Numbered from the stretch's first letter, positions 1 through 12,342 are shown. The stretch is DNA of 64,000 nt from Proales similis (GCA_019059635.1 JAGVRJ010000008.1:1178001-1242000), one strand, 5' to 3'. The notes: generated by a model not told the origin, from the sequence alone. Made by a program: numbers and translations.

Positions 1-470
1 AGTCATCTCATAAACGGCAAGGCTCTACTAGTAGTTTTAAAATGGACCCACTTCATACGAGTTTTTCCAATCTTGAAAACTTCATGATAATGGCCCAGCA
101 CATGCAAGATGAAATAATGGTTCCGAGTAAGCTGCGCGATCAGAGGCTGGGTAAATGAAAGACTTCAAGTTTGACCTAAACTTTTGGGGTTATTAAAACG
201 TCCATCTGAATAGATAGCGCAGTTACTGGCACCAAGCGAAACGATGTGCTTGATCATTATAAGTTTATTCTTTTAATTCGCAATCAATTCCTTCAGTCGA
301 AGCCATTCAAAAACACCGAAGAGCTCGAAGAGAGTGGGCAGATCAATGAGGCAACATTCAAGGAAATGTACGAAAAGTTAGCTTTCCATTATACTGAAAT
401 GATGGCCGCTTTTGATAAACTGTCAACTGATGCGAAACGAATTGTCGATTTGTATCAGGAAAATGTATAA
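1..470 (+). CDS. MID1IP1/Spot14-like protein, 5' end outside window
   Basis: Two exons: about 3-150 and 223-470, joined by a 72-bp intron (donor gtaaat, acceptor gcgcag, phase 1). The frame is open from base 3, so the Met at 42 may be internal. The first exon carries NLENFMIMAQHMQDEIMVPS, resembling the N-terminal helix and MVPS motif of MID1IP1 and THRSP. The second holds DVLDHYKFILLIRN and a terminal helix FHYTEMMAAFDKLSTDAKRI, like the matching blocks of vertebrate MID1IP1. Family members regulate acetyl-CoA carboxylase polymerisation and lipogenesis, and vertebrate MID1IP1 also binds MID1 at microtubules; that role is inferred from family only. A poly(A) signal aataaa lies near 639. The assignment comes from remembered similarity over roughly 110 residues, so it is moderate. 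Confidence 0.62.
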
Positions 471-1642
471 GCATCGCACTCTTTGCCGCTTAGTATGAAT
501 TTTTCGAAGCATTGCACTCTCTCTCAATACACTTATTCATAAAGCTGTATTTATATACCAATTTACTCAACTAGGCCGCCTATTTTATTTTTGGGCTTTG
601 GTCTGGGTCAAAATTGACCTCAATCGCAATGAATGTGAATAAAAACTATTTTTTGGCTTATTTGCTTGCTTCTCTGATCTGGCCATCGCCGGTAATCAGG
701 CTTCGCCAATAACCTCAGTCATAGCAAATTGAAGGGCTCGCATGTATTTCTAGTTTCAAGTGCACCACTTACTGCTATGGGTTGAAGATTTTTCGAACGA
801 GCAGCCATTAGCTTCATATCTGCATTTAATTAAAATCGAAAATCCGAATTCAAGCTCGAACAATCAAACGCCAAATATAAATATTTTGATGAAGTAGGCG
901 GAAAGAGTTTCAATTAAAGGCCACGTGTCTTTTCCTTACTAGCAAGTAAGATGGGCCGGGGGGAGTTAATATCCATTTGAGTTTCTAATGTCTATTTGGT
1001 TCTTATAAGCCGCAAGCTAAAATCCAAATTGAGCGTTTGTTTTCATAGAAACGCTGAAGCAAATGGAGCGAAACGCGCCGCCGCCTGCAGCGATTAAGTC
1101 TGTTTGTGAGCAGCTTGGCAAGGAAAATCAAGAACAGGCCATCGACAGGCAGACACAGAGATGGTCGGAGTTAATTTGATGTGGCCTTTGCTTAGCTGGT
1201 CTGTGCTTGATTATAACGCATGTGTGATTAGTCCTTCCTTATTTACCGCCGAATAGACTAGCCTCTTCAAGTTTATACATTTACTATAAACCACTCTCCA
1301 CCCCCAACAGTCTGACACATACGCATAGACACTCGCTCCCCAAATAAATGAATAATTTTAATAATGAGCGAATATTTGAGCGAGCGAGGACGGAATGCGG
1401 CAGAGCCGAGTGAAATCGATTTGCTCGCTTACTCACTCACATATACACTCTCTTGGCTTGAGTCGCTCATTCGCCATCGCGTCCCTCAAATAGCCTGCAC
1501 TCCTGCTCAAGCATAATTTGGTCAGTGGCCGAACGAACTTGGCCGCGATAGGCTGCCTGCTCGTCCTAATCCGAACTGTGCGTGCGAGTACCGAATCAAG
1601 TGAATCAGTAAGAGAGCATGTTTAAATCCGTATTTAGATGAT
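471..1642. other. Intergenic / 5' region of the DLGAP gene
   Basis: No convincing coding exon on either strand. A poly(A) signal for the upstream gene lies near 639. The part from about 1300 to 1640 is rich in gagcgag and ctcgctc-type repeats and probably contains promoter, 5' UTR or a non-coding first exon of the DLGAP gene. Confidence 0.5.
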
Positions 1643-4039
1643 ATGAGCTCGTACAAGATAACTAATTTGCCGCGAACAAAGGCGCTTAGTTTGGCGCATT
1701 CAATATCCACGAACGACTCCGACGGTGGTGGAGACATGTACGCACGCACAAGCACTTCGATTACGAGCTCGTATTCTGCAGTCAGTTCCCGCTCCACCGT
1801 AATAACAACAACTGCCGTAACCAGTATGCGATCTGAGACAAGCTATTCAAGCAGTTTGTTTAACAACAGCTCCAATGACAGCTGTGATTTAGAGAGAAGG
1901 CCTGTTCACCACTTCAAATCATTAAATCGGCACACTCCTGAGTCGATCGCATGTTCTAACAACCTAAGTGTTTCGAAACCACAATCAACTGCCGATGGAA
2001 GTCAATCGCCGGCCCGAGAACCGATAATAGTATGCGAAAGAGTCAAAGCTGCACGAGTAGGCGACATGAAACTAGAGCGAAATTACAGCTATGTTGAAGC
2101 CATGAAAGAAGAAAAATCATCTCCAAAAAGTCTTGTTATTCGAGAAGAAACCGAAGTAAATAGCGACGGAGGAGTCGGCAGTATTCCTTCAAAAGCGCTC
2201 AAATCAAATGGTCGAAGCAAACTGAGCAAAACATCTCTGCAAAACGCTCAAACCATTCAGAGTGACTCCAAGAATCTCAATCTAAGCCCACCATCTTTGC
2301 CTTGTTCGTCTCCATCTACTAGCTCATCTTCGTCTTCTAGAACATCATCATCCACTATCGGTGCCACTAAGTCTCCGGAAACAAAGCAACGCAATATGGC
2401 CAAGTCTCGTTCTCAGTCTTCAATTCTTGCCTTATTTAAACAAACATTTTCACCATTCACAACCAGACGCTGGAGAAGCAAGAGCCGAGACAAACTTTTA
2501 GATGAAAACAAATGCAGAAAAATGGACAACGAATTTACTAACATAAACAAAGTTACTCAGAATGAAACCGACGGTTTCAAGTTATCGAGCGTACACGAGA
2601 GGCCGGAGATTAAGAGGCCTGAATCGCGTTCACTTGTATTCAAAAACCAAGTTGAGCCCAAAATGGAGCGGGCCTACGCTGATAGAACAGCGGAAGATAA
2701 TTACGAATCGACAAAACTGACACTTAATCCAGCAAGAAACCCAAACGAGCGGCAATTATCTTATTTGAAGTTGAGCTGTATTGTCAACGGTTATAGGCAA
2801 ACTTACGGCAAACCGTCCGAGGACGATGACGAAGATGAGCTACAGGGATTAAGCACAGAGCTGAACGCATTTACTCGACCGAGTTGGAAAAATAAAACGA
2901 GCTGGAGAGAAGGCGGTCACGACTCGTCGTCTAAAGAGATAAATACTAATCTAGAAAGCAAAAACTTTCCACCAAGCGACATGAGAATCGACCCAATTCA
3001 ATCAGCAGACGCATCAGAAATAAAATACGAACCGCCTTCTACAAACAAGTCAACGAGTGTCAAATTAGATACATCGGTTGACGATCGCCAAGACAAATGT
3101 GTCGGAAAGAATGACTCTAGTCAACTTGACACATCGCACTCGGCTAAGGCTGACGAGCCCATTGAAACTGTCACCTCCCAGCTCACGCTTGTTAAAGTAA
3201 GTGTCATCACGTGAATTTTATCTCACGAGTTCAGTATCTTTTGTTCATACCTACTCTGAATGGTATTCTTTTATATTCAGGAATGGTTGGCGCTTAAAAT
3301 AAGCTAATCAAACAAGTGCAATCAGCTAAATAATTTATTTTCTTTCTTAAGGACGGAAACTACTTCATTGGTCTGTTAGACGACAGTATAGCCAAGATAA
3401 ATCATCTGTGCAGCGAATTCGAACCGTTTATTGAAGCAAACGGTTCGCAGCAGCTACCAAATGAAGATGGTATGCCCGCCAATAATTTTACTCTAGAATA
3501 AGCTTCTCAGACTTAAATTTTAGTGCTCGGTCAAATTCAAACTGCAATTGGTAAAGGAAAACTGTTAATAAATCAGAAATGTGAACAGTTTCGTGGTTTA
3601 TGCAAGAAAAATTTGGTAGGAAAGCGAATATCTAAGTTATTGCTTATTCGAGATCTAAAGAATCAACCTTGTTTAGGAAGAGAAAAAGATTTCTGGCAGA
3701 TCACTGGAGTTTCCGACTTTGGACGGAGACCTTGCTGGTTTTTGGGACATGGTCTGCTTGCAAATAAGCGACATTGAAAACATGTTTTCCGAATTGAAAG
3801 TGCTCAGAGAAAATAACTGGGAGCCTGTCGAAAATAAAAGTTTACCAGACGCGGCAGCCGGCAAGAAAACAGCGGAACGAAAGAAAAATGCCATTCCCAA
3901 AACGCCTGTCAGCAAAGGCACTAACGCAAGCAAGGCAAGATCGGATGCGGCCCGACAGCGGCTCATTGAGGCCAAGAAAAATGCACTTAAACAGAAAAAA
4001 GCGAATGAGTTGCCGGAGATAGAAATTCTAGAAGCGTAG
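1643..4039 (+). CDS. DLGAP/SAPAP (GKAP) family scaffold protein
   Basis: Four exons: 1643-3196, 3352-3469, 3524-3615, 3677-4039, in consistent phase (introns 155, 54 and 61 bp); about 708 aa. The first 500 residues are Ser/Thr-rich and low complexity. The C-terminal exons carry the conserved GKAP domain: DGNYFIGLLDDSIAKINHLC, then VLGQIQTAIGKGKLLINQKC followed by EQFRGLCKKN, then DGDLAGFWDMVCLQISDIEN and a Lys-rich tail. Vertebrate DLGAPs link PSD-95/DLG to Shank at excitatory synapses; the DLGAP5/HURP branch binds spindle microtubules, so the cellular role here is open. No C-terminal PDZ ligand is obvious. The Met at 1643 is the first good start, but upstream exons cannot be excluded. An antisense ORF at 3673-4068 is a shadow. 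Confidence 0.85.
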
Positions 4040-5324
4040 TGATTTCGAAAATTGTTCTTTATAAGCATCTCTGATTTTTAATTCAAATTTTTAAACACAT
4101 TTTTACTATTAAAACTATTGTTGCTCTATCATTGTTAAAACAGCCGAACAAATTTGCATCTCACTTAATGCTTCCTTTCTCCAATAAGTTATTTACATTT
4201 TCTGCTGCTCTGTTTCTCTTTTTCATCTTGCTTCCTAATCGGTGTCTTGCTTTGAAATGGTTTGATTAATATTTTCTTTAATCCATTCGCCCACTCAAAC
4301 TGCAGCCTCAGCATGAAATTTAAATGCTCATATGCAGTACAACCCACCTAAATTCCGACTGGGCCCACGTTGCAGGCTTTTAAAGCCGTTCATAACAAAT
4401 AAAAGCAACAAATGCAGAATTCAGCTCAGTTTTTGACAGCTATTTAGAATGACGGAATTTATCACAGCGTATCAGCTATTATAGAAGAAGCGAAATTTCA
4501 ATTAGATCTTGACTGAATTAGGCGTTTATTTGACAACTCGTTTGATAGTCTGCTGGGGTTTAAAAACGTTTCAGCTAACAATATTCACTTTGGCTAGATT
4601 GTCTATAAATATGTTTCAGATTCTCATGAACACACACGATATTGAATTAAAAAATAGGTTTTGGTCATGTGCCGCTAACCAGTCTTTTTCTGTTCCATTA
4701 ACGGCCTCTTTAATTTTTTTACACACCATTTTTATGATGATATTCAAGAAAAAGAGCAAGGCCTAATCAGAGCGGATGAGCATATGGGGAATCAAACATT
4801 TATACATTAGCCGAGGGCGGCATTCGAGCGTGCATCTGGATGCAGACATTAGTGCTTATTCGAACCGCCCCAGTAATTCGGCTCGAGCGCTCCTGACTTT
4901 ATCTCTTCGACTATCCGATGCATTGAAATTATGAATGTAGGGAACGGGGTTCTATGCGCTGTGTAAAGAAGGCAGTAAAATATTTTTGCGAGGCCATCCG
5001 CTATTGAACTTTTAGTTGGGCCGGTCGCTCATCTTGCCTCGAATAAACAGGCAGCCGACAGACCAAGTTGTTCTCGAGATTTCGGTCGATTATATCGTCC
5101 AAATCTATTTTTATTCCTGAATCCTCTTAATCGTGCAATATCTATCGTTTTTTTCCAACATTTCAATATGTTTTCAAATTAATATATATATATAGGAAAA
5201 TTTTATTTTCGTTTCATCAATTTCCTTTTCTGGAGAAAGTTTTTTTTATCAAATCTGTTTATTCGAATTGAAAAGAAACTTGTTTCAATCTCTAGAGGTC
5301 TTGAGGTTTTTGAAGGAAATCAAA
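4040..5324. other. Intergenic region
   Basis: About 1.3 kb with no supported gene. Short open frames (for example 4509-4766 on +) are hydrophobic and AT-driven, with no splice context or homology I recognise. An AT dinucleotide run at about 5182-5194 precedes the TGF-beta gene. Confidence 0.5.
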
Positions 5325-6794
5325 ATGGAAAATATTAAGTCATTTTGGACATTTTTGACGCTTTCCTTTGTATTCTGTTCAATTGGGAAAGGAGAAATGA
5401 GGCAAAACTCTCCGCCTATCAAAGAACTATTTAAGGTCATCAGTTATATGGACAATCACAATACGAGCTCACCTTGCATCCATGTTGGAAAGCTTAGAGA
5501 TGAATACTGCCACCAGGTGGTGACATATGATTTTGAGGCATACAACCGCAGTCTTGAGGACACAAAACGTCTTATTTTAAGTCGTCTTAAGCTAAAACAT
5601 GAGCCAGTCGCTGCTCCAGACTCAAGCAACTTTGTAGCTGAATTGATGCAAAAGCTTCGGAATAGTGAAGACCCCAAGACGGAATGGATAAAGCAAAGTA
5701 TGAGCCAAAAGGCGATTGGACGAAAGCCTCTTAGTTTGATGCAAGAGGCCCAGGGTAAGAAATTAGAATGTTATTCGAAATTCACTCCGATTTTTAATCA
5801 ACTCTTGAAATATTAAAGTGGTTGTTGACTGTAAGCCAAGCGATAAGTTGGGAGAAAGTATTTGTCTTGATTTCCAGCTATCTCTGGCTAGTCTAGGCAT
5901 GGAGCGCGACGTCCTGCTACAGAAAGTCCAGTCTTCTGTACTTTGGCTCTACGTCCGCACCCCAGCCGGCACTCGACATAAACATCTTAGAGTTTTTGAT
6001 TTAAAACAGCCTTCTAATTATGAAACGTTCTCATTCTACGGCTTGTCGGAAGGTTGGAACACACTCAACATCTTCAAGTTGTTTAGTCGTTCTGTCCAAT
6101 CAGCAGCTGTAAGCGAGAGCCAAGTCGAGCTGCAACTAGCTATTTCCTGCGAACCTGACTGCTCTCTAAAATTGGATCAGTTTGAATTTTCGCTCAACTT
6201 TGATCAAGGGGTTTTGATAAGCTCAGAGACGAGTCGAAAGCCACTTGTATCATTAATTTTGCGCCCAGATGCTGAAGAGAATTCTTCTCGATCAAGACGG
6301 TCTTTGGAGGTTAATTCCTTTGAAAACAGATGGATACCAAATCAATACGGGCGAAATTGCACCGGAAATTCGGCAAATCCCAACCAAGAGTGCTGTCTTG
6401 TATCCTACTATGTTGATTTTGCATCACTTAACTGGTCCAATTGGATTCACTCACCAATGGGCTTTACTGCCAACTACTGCGTAGGAAAATGTCGCCATGA
6501 AAACAGTACGTGCTCACCTTAATCATTTAAGATTACACTGGAGTGCTAAAATGTTTCTAATCCGATTATTTTTAAATTTAAGGTTTTGTGAGTATGGGAC
6601 GCTATGCTGAGATCAAATTCAACTATAACAAGCAGATTGCTTCGCGGCCACGCTTTGCTAACGAACCGAGTACTCTTGAGACTTGTTGCCATCCGGCCAG
6701 TATGGGATCTTTAAACATTGTGTACAAAGATGGCGACAAATATGTCGAAAGCGTCATTCCCAACATGATCGTGACCAGCTGTGGCTGCAGTTAA
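5325..6794 (+). CDS. TGF-beta superfamily ligand, activin/GDF8-11-like
   Basis: Three exons: 5325-5754, 5819-6505, 6583-6794; 442 aa. The ATG at 5325 is chosen over an upstream non-ATG opening because it is followed directly by a hydrophobic signal peptide (about residues 5-20). A prodomain of about 280 residues ends at a furin-type RSRR site encoded at 6289-6300 (residues 301-304), releasing a mature peptide of about 138 residues. The mature part has nine cysteines in the activin/TGF-beta/myostatin spacing: a lone Cys, ECC, ANYCVGKC, TCC and terminal CGCS, with WSNWIHSPMGFTANYC in the knot region. It is a secreted, disulfide-linked dimeric ligand signalling through type I/II Ser/Thr kinase receptors, presumably Smad2/3. 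Whether it is the activin-beta or myoglianin orthologue is not decided here. Poly(A) signal near 7087. Confidence 0.92.
6289..6300 (+). other. Furin-type RSRR cleavage site of the TGF-beta proprotein
   Basis: Codons cga-tca-aga-cgg encode RSRR just before the cysteine-knot domain. This is the expected proprotein convertase site separating prodomain and mature ligand. Confidence 0.8.
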
Positions 6795-7325
6795 TTACTA
6801 ATTCGTCATCTAATCTTGGCTATTCGCTTGAATTTCTTTAACACTCTCCAATTAATTCGTTAAATATTCATGAGCTTCTTTCAACTAGTGGATCAAGTTT
6901 TAGGAATTCCGTTGTCCAATCAATTTCAGAACAGAGGCAAATTGAAAAAAAAACCACTAAAAATGTCATTTTGATGTTAAACTTAATTCACCAGTCCAAC
7001 TATCAGCAACCATTTGTAACAATGCGCTTTTAGTAAACCAAATTGCGAGAGTTTTATATTTTGTTGAAAATTAATTGTGTTATGTTAAATAAAAACCCTA
7101 TCAATTTGCTGGAGTTCAGTAAGCAAAACAAGATCTGTGGAGCTACTCGAGGTCTAATGCTGATAAATCAAACCCTTCTATAGCTGGGAAAAGTTAGTTT
7201 AAAGTTTGAGTCGCGGAAAATCGACAGCCACAGCTCTCAGTTGATTATGCCTAATTAAATTCTGGTTTGGTCTGGTATTAAAGCATTGTTTTCTTTTTCC
7301 CGTTCAAGCATTTCAATAAGTATTA

Positions 7326-7410
7326 TATTAGGTTGGCCGATAAGTCCTTGGGTTTTTTTTTATTTAGCCATAGAATCAAAAAACGAAATTACTTTGTTGC
7401 CAACCCAATA
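7326..7410. mobile_element. Mariner-type MITE (about 81 bp) with TA target duplication
   Basis: The element spans 7328-7408 and is flanked by TA on both sides (7326-7327, 7409-7410). The left end reads TTAGGTTGGCCGATAAGT; the right end, reverse complemented, reads TTGGGTTGGCAACAAAGT. The first ten bases match at nine positions, and about 22 of the first 31 match. The TTRGGTTGGC start and TA duplication are typical of Tc1/mariner termini. The interior is too short for a transposase, so it is a non-autonomous remnant. It lies in the gap between the TGF-beta and CCDC6 genes. Confidence 0.78.
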
Positions 7411-7793
7411 GAAATACCATTCCTTTCCCAAAAGTTATGCAAAAGGAATTAGAAGCAAAGGATGGTCTGGATCACTTTATTGGTTTGGCGGTGGCTGATT
7501 CAACTCGCGCCGGCTGCATCCCCACTCATCTCGCATGGGCTTTTTACTGAGTAGATTATCTGAAAACTGTTCTTCATAACTTTTGTTGCCAAAATTCGGC
7601 GCACATTAGCTAATTTTTATTGAATAAGCAAACGACAGCGAACGAGCATGCGATTACATTTAAAAAATAAATTATAATAATAAATTAACGTCGATTGAAC
7701 ACAGCCTGATCATGCTAAAAGCAGCTCATCGTTGCCGCTTTGAATTCTAGACGAGTTTCGCTAGCGTATAAACGAAAGAATCAAGTTGAAGCA

Positions 7794-9223
7794 ATGCAGA
7801 CCGACAGCGAGCTAGAGAGCGACACAAGTTCAGTATATGAGGCTCACCAGCAGGTAAGTGAGCCGCTGTCCCGCGAACAGCTCGAGAAACGGGTGGAGTC
7901 GTTGACCCAAGAGAACCGAGTTCTCAAGATAGAAATCGAAACATACAAACTTCGGTACAAGGCCCTTCAAGAGGAGAACAAAGAGCTGCGAAAAGCGAGT
8001 GTGAACATTCAAGTAAATTGGTTTAATTTGCAGTCTCCTTTAATTGTACTCATTTTTCTTTCTCAAGGCGCGTGCAGAACAAGAAGAAGAATATATTTCC
8101 AACAAACTCTTGAAAAAAATTCAATCACTTAAGAAGGAAAAAGAGACATTGGCAAATAATTACGAGCGAGAGGAAGAGTATTTAACCAATGATTTATCGC
8201 GCAAACTCCATCAATTGCGCAGTGAAAAAGTTCAACTTGAGCAAACGCTCGAGCAAGAGCAAGAGCAAATGGTCAATAAGTTGATGCGGAAAATTGAAAA
8301 ATTAGAGGCCGAAACGTCAGCAAAGCAAATAAATTTGGAACAGCTGAGAAGAGAAAAGATCGAGCTAGAAAACACTTTGGAACAAGAGCAAGAGTCTCTA
8401 GTTAATCGGTTAGTTGGTTCGAGCAATATTGGGCTTAGTCAGATCTTATTCGTAAGCTATAATCTTTAGGCTTTGGAAACGAATGGAACGACTTGAGTCG
8501 GAGAAACGTTTGTTGCAGGAAAGGCTTGAACAGCCTACGAGTGAGCCTATGTCACCCAGAGAACAGTCCTCACAACCGATGGTTAGCGCTACAGCGCTAA
8601 ACATAGTCGGGCTACCATCATTATCAGCTGGCCTCGGAGATCAGGCCAGTAACTTGACTGAGCACATAATGAATCTCCGCAAAGAAGTCTACCGTCTCAA
8701 GAGCCGCTTGGATCGAGCTGAGCAGGAGCATCGTGAAAAAATGGAAAAAATAGTTAAGGAGGAGCAGATGATAAAAGAGGAGAACGTTCGGCTGCAGAGA
8801 CGACTTCAAATGGAAGTTGATAGGCGCGAAGCATTATGCAGACACCTATCCGAGAGTGAATCAAGTCTTGAGATGGACGATGAACGCAATTTCAATGAAA
8901 CCACAAGGGTTCGAACGATTTCGAGCCCATCGACCGTTTCAAACACTTTATTGAATCCACACACAGTGTTGGGTGGAAATACCCTTATGCCTCACTCGAC
9001 TTTGATAACTGAACGGTGTCCTACATGCAATCACCTTAAGACGTTTCCTACGCAACTTCCTACATCTTCGCCACCACTTCCCATACCCTCGCCTCGGTCA
9101 ATGTCAATGACACAAGGGGCTATCAATCCGGTTCCAAGTTCCCAATCGTTGTCGTCATCTTCATCTTCCATCAATTCTAGCAATAAGCTCAATCAGGCCA
9201 TAATAGACACCGTCAAAAAGTAG
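7794..9223 (+). CDS. CCDC6: CCDC6 homologue, coiled-coil protein
   Basis: Three exons: 7794-8012, 8068-8408, 8470-9223; introns of 55 and 61 bp, all in phase; 437 aa. It follows vertebrate CCDC6 almost block by block: [20 protein letters not shown], then [19 protein letters not shown], then [20 protein letters not shown], then NRLWKRM created across the second splice, and [20 protein letters not shown]. Residues about 35-315 are near-continuous coiled coil; the tail is Ser/Pro-rich. Human CCDC6 is a phosphoprotein acting in the DNA-damage checkpoint and is best known as a RET fusion partner. The Met at 7794 is the first in-frame ATG. Poly(A) signal aataaa lies near 9347. Confidence 0.95.
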
Positions 9224-9485
9224 AAAATATCAATCAAGACCATTCCTTTCATCCTTAAGATTAACTCTTGTGACAACTCAAGTAGAAGAATTGAGGCGTC
9301 TACCAGCGAAGAGTTCAATTTTGCCACTTTTGTGAATTAATTCCGAATAAAATACCTGTGACCAGTCTCGTTTTTAATTTATTCAAATTTACAACAATTA
9401 TAAGTAAGCCATACAAATTACTGAGGCTGTTTTAAGTCAATTATTGGCCAAGTTAGGAGTTTAAACAATTCAAATTAATTCTTTT

Positions 9486-10585
9486 TTAGAAATCAGCATC
9501 CAATGTGAATACATTATCAGTTGCTTTTTCTTTTAGGTAAACGCCAGCTTTTTGATATTCGCCGACCTTTTTCTCAAAAAAATTTGTCTTGCCGCTTAGC
9601 GATATGTTCTCCATGAAATCAAACGGATTCTCGCTGTTGTAGAACTTAAAATATGATCTCATATTAGTCGATAGGTAAAGTTAAGAAACAACGGTGTAAA
9701 AGTTAACCTTCGGGCATTGAAGTTCAACCAAGAGCCGATCGGCAACATATTCAATATATTGAGCCATGAGCCTCGAGTTCATGCCAATTAAGTCTACTGG
9801 TAATGCATCGGTCAGAAATTCTTGTTCAATTTTGACTGCATCACAGACTATCTCATAGATGCGTTCAACAGGAGGCTTGTTACTCAGGTAACGGAACATA
9901 AGGCAAGCAAAATCAGTGTGAAGGCCCTAAACCGGAGTGAGTGAATTAATGAATTGAGTATTCTTATTAAATAAAAAGTACTTACCTCATCACGACTGAT
10001 AAGCTCGTTGCTGAATGCAAGACCAGGCATTAGCCCGCGCTTCTTGAGCCAGAATATTGAAGCAAATGAGCCAGAAAAGAAAATGCCTTCGACAGAGGCG
10101 AAGGCAATTACTCTCTCGGCAAATGTTGCCACATCATCTCTTATCCACTTGATTGCCCAATCTGCCTTTTTCTTTACACAAGGCAAATTCTCTACGGCGT
10201 TAAATAGATAGCGTCGCTCACTCTCGCTGTCCACATATGTGTCAATTAGCAGACTGTACATTTCAGAATGGATATTCTCTATGGCCACTTGGCATTTGTA
10301 AAAGTATTTGGCCTCAATAATTTGAACTTCATCTGAGAAGCGCTCAACCAAATTTTCATTTACTATTCCATCGCTTGCAGCAAAGAAGGCCAAAACGTGT
10401 TTGATAAAGTGTCTTTCTTGAGGTTTTAGACAGGCCCAGTCCTTCAAGTCCTTGGATAAGTCGACTTCTTCCGTAGTCCAAAAAGAGGCAATGGCTTTTT
10501 TGTACATTTGCCATATGTCATCATACTTGATGGGGAAAAGGTGGTGACGCGAGGGGTCCTCTTGCAGAAACGGTTCGATCAGCAT
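9486..10585 (-). CDS. RRM2: Ribonucleoside-diphosphate reductase small subunit
   Basis: Three exons (5' to 3': 10585-9986, 9926-9708, 9644-9486), phase 0 throughout; 325 aa. Makes the di-iron tyrosyl-radical subunit (R2) that with R1 reduces ribonucleotides to deoxyribonucleotides in the cytosol. Visible signatures: [45 protein letters not shown] (radical Tyr within SEMYS), [27 protein letters not shown] formed across the first splice, [20 protein letters not shown] and the C-terminal LDADF used to dock R1. The protein starts at MLIEPF, lacking the roughly 60-residue N-terminal tail (with KEN box) of human RRM2. Either that tail is absent or it sits on an upstream exon I could not find; an in-frame stop lies just upstream. 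Confidence 0.95.
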
Positions 10586-11323
10586 ATCGGTACGTGTTGA
10601 AGGACCTAGGATGTTTTACGTAATTTATTCTTTCCGAAGATTTGTTCACAAATTGACTTGTGAGGACGGAGGTTTTCACTGGTGTTCGTTTATTTAAACA
10701 GCAGATAATTGTATGCGCAATAAATTATTACGAAAAAGAACTTTCTGGACAATCGACCTCACATGTATTTGATTTGAAAACGGACACAGAATGCCCTTGG
10801 CCAAATCAGCGCTCATAATTTATGCTGATCCGCATCGGTGTTCGTTAGTTTTTGAGGAACTACTTGATTGTTGGGTTGTAGCATCTCACCAGTAAATAAA
10901 AGCTGTTAATAAGTACGGCATTTGGTAGTAGTTCCATAGAAAGGGCTAACCTTCAAAAGTTAAAAACCAGGCCTGTCATGAATCCTAAAGAATAGCACTA
11001 AAATCAAGCAATTGGGAGGCAATAGTAGCACAAATAGGGAAGCAGCATGATTTATGAGATTCTGACAGTTGGAATTGTAGAACTCTGGAAAATACTCACC
11101 CGTGCATCAGAACCTAGACCTGCATATGCCTCAACTGGCTGAATAAGTCTTAGGCCATGCAATCTTTTGAATAATCATGAATCCACTGCGAGCAGGGATC
11201 TATTCCTCAGGTCTTAGTCGAGATTGATAAACAATTGTTTTTCGACTTGAAGTTGCATGCATCTCGGTAATTATCGGTCGGTACCAATTACACAATCGAC
11301 TTGCGAACATACTATTCGATAAA
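10586..11323. other. Divergent promoter region between RRM2 and a membrane-protein gene
   Basis: About 740 bp separates the two divergent starts. No coding exon was recognised. A missing N-terminal exon of RRM2 could be here, but none is visible. Confidence 0.45.
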
Positions 11324-12010
11324 ATGTTCAGTGTTGGTGAGCGTTACTTGGTTCTGTTAACCAAGCTAAGCAATCAAACCTTGCTTGTATCTCCCCTAGC
11401 TGCCAACTTGAGTACCGGTAGTTCAAACGTAACCAAATGGCCGAACGAAAGCCAAGGCGCAGATCAATATGACAGTTACGGAGCTGCTCGCTACATAGTC
11501 GTTGTTGTACTTGTATATGGGTTTGGCATCATATTTTTCATCGCTTCACAGGTCCGTTCTAGCAAACGATTTGATGACGAACTAGACAGCGTCAATGCTG
11601 AAAAGGTTCTACGGTCTATGCAGACAGACATATTTTCAAAGGAAGTTTTGGGTTTGTGAATTTCTAAAAAAAATATTTGAAAGCAGCATTCTATGTGAAT
11701 TATCATAACTCAAGAGAAGCTCTCAAATAAAGAGCTGAGGGAGAAAGCTTGGCGTATTTATCTGTCTAAAGAAGATGATGGACAGAGCGGACAAGCGGGC
11801 AACACAAGTACCCAGGATAGCTCACGAGTAGCCAGGATGGACCAGCAGATTGTCCAAGACCTGGGGAGAAGGCTTGAATTGTTGAATAAAATTAAAAAGT
11901 CCGAAGTAGAAACAGACACGGCATCTGAAATATTCCGTCAAAAGCCATCAAGCAATCGACTTTCATCGCACTGCTTTAAGCCCACAGCAAATCGCTCGAC
12001 AATCATGTAA
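11324..12010 (+). CDS. Single-pass membrane protein, KCNE-like topology, unrecognised family
   Basis: Two exons, 11324-11651 and 11715-12010, phase 1, 63-bp intron; 207 aa. The N-terminal 55 residues contain four N-glycosylation sequons (NQT, NLS, NVT, NES) and no signal peptide. One strong transmembrane segment follows (YIVVVVLVYGFGIIFFIA, about residues 57-75), then a basic stop-transfer stretch VRSSKRFDDELDSVNAEK. The cytosolic tail includes KLSNKELREKAWRIYLS and an amphipathic segment QQIVQDLGRRLELLNKIKK. The layout (glycosylated extracellular N-terminus, one TM, basic juxtamembrane region) resembles KCNE potassium-channel beta subunits, but the sequence similarity is too weak to assign it. 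The gene model is well supported by phase and by composition. Confidence 0.65.
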
Positions 12011-12342
12011 GATAAAATGACTTGGTAGTTTACGACAACCAATATTGATATCTGCTTCAGAAACAAATCCTTAAAGCGCCTCTCGTTAAGAAGACCGCAG
12101 TTACTCAGAAGGAATAAAAAATCGCAAAGTTGCGGGGCCAACAGAGCAAAGCATCAAAAAACTCAATTCATCTTATCTGACCAGATCAGTTCGGTTTAGA
12201 ATTTTCTGCAAAAACTAAATACGCATAAAACTCTATTTATTTCTACTTGATCAAATTGTTTCAATGTCTGTTTTGTGTTACGAATGTTTTAAAAAAGCTC
12301 TTTCGGGTCATTGCTCTTAATCAATGAGTTTTGAAATTGGAC

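Noticed and set aside
4509-4766. Hydrophobic 85-codon ORF
   Set aside because: AT-driven composition, no ATG at its start, no splice context and no recognisable motif.
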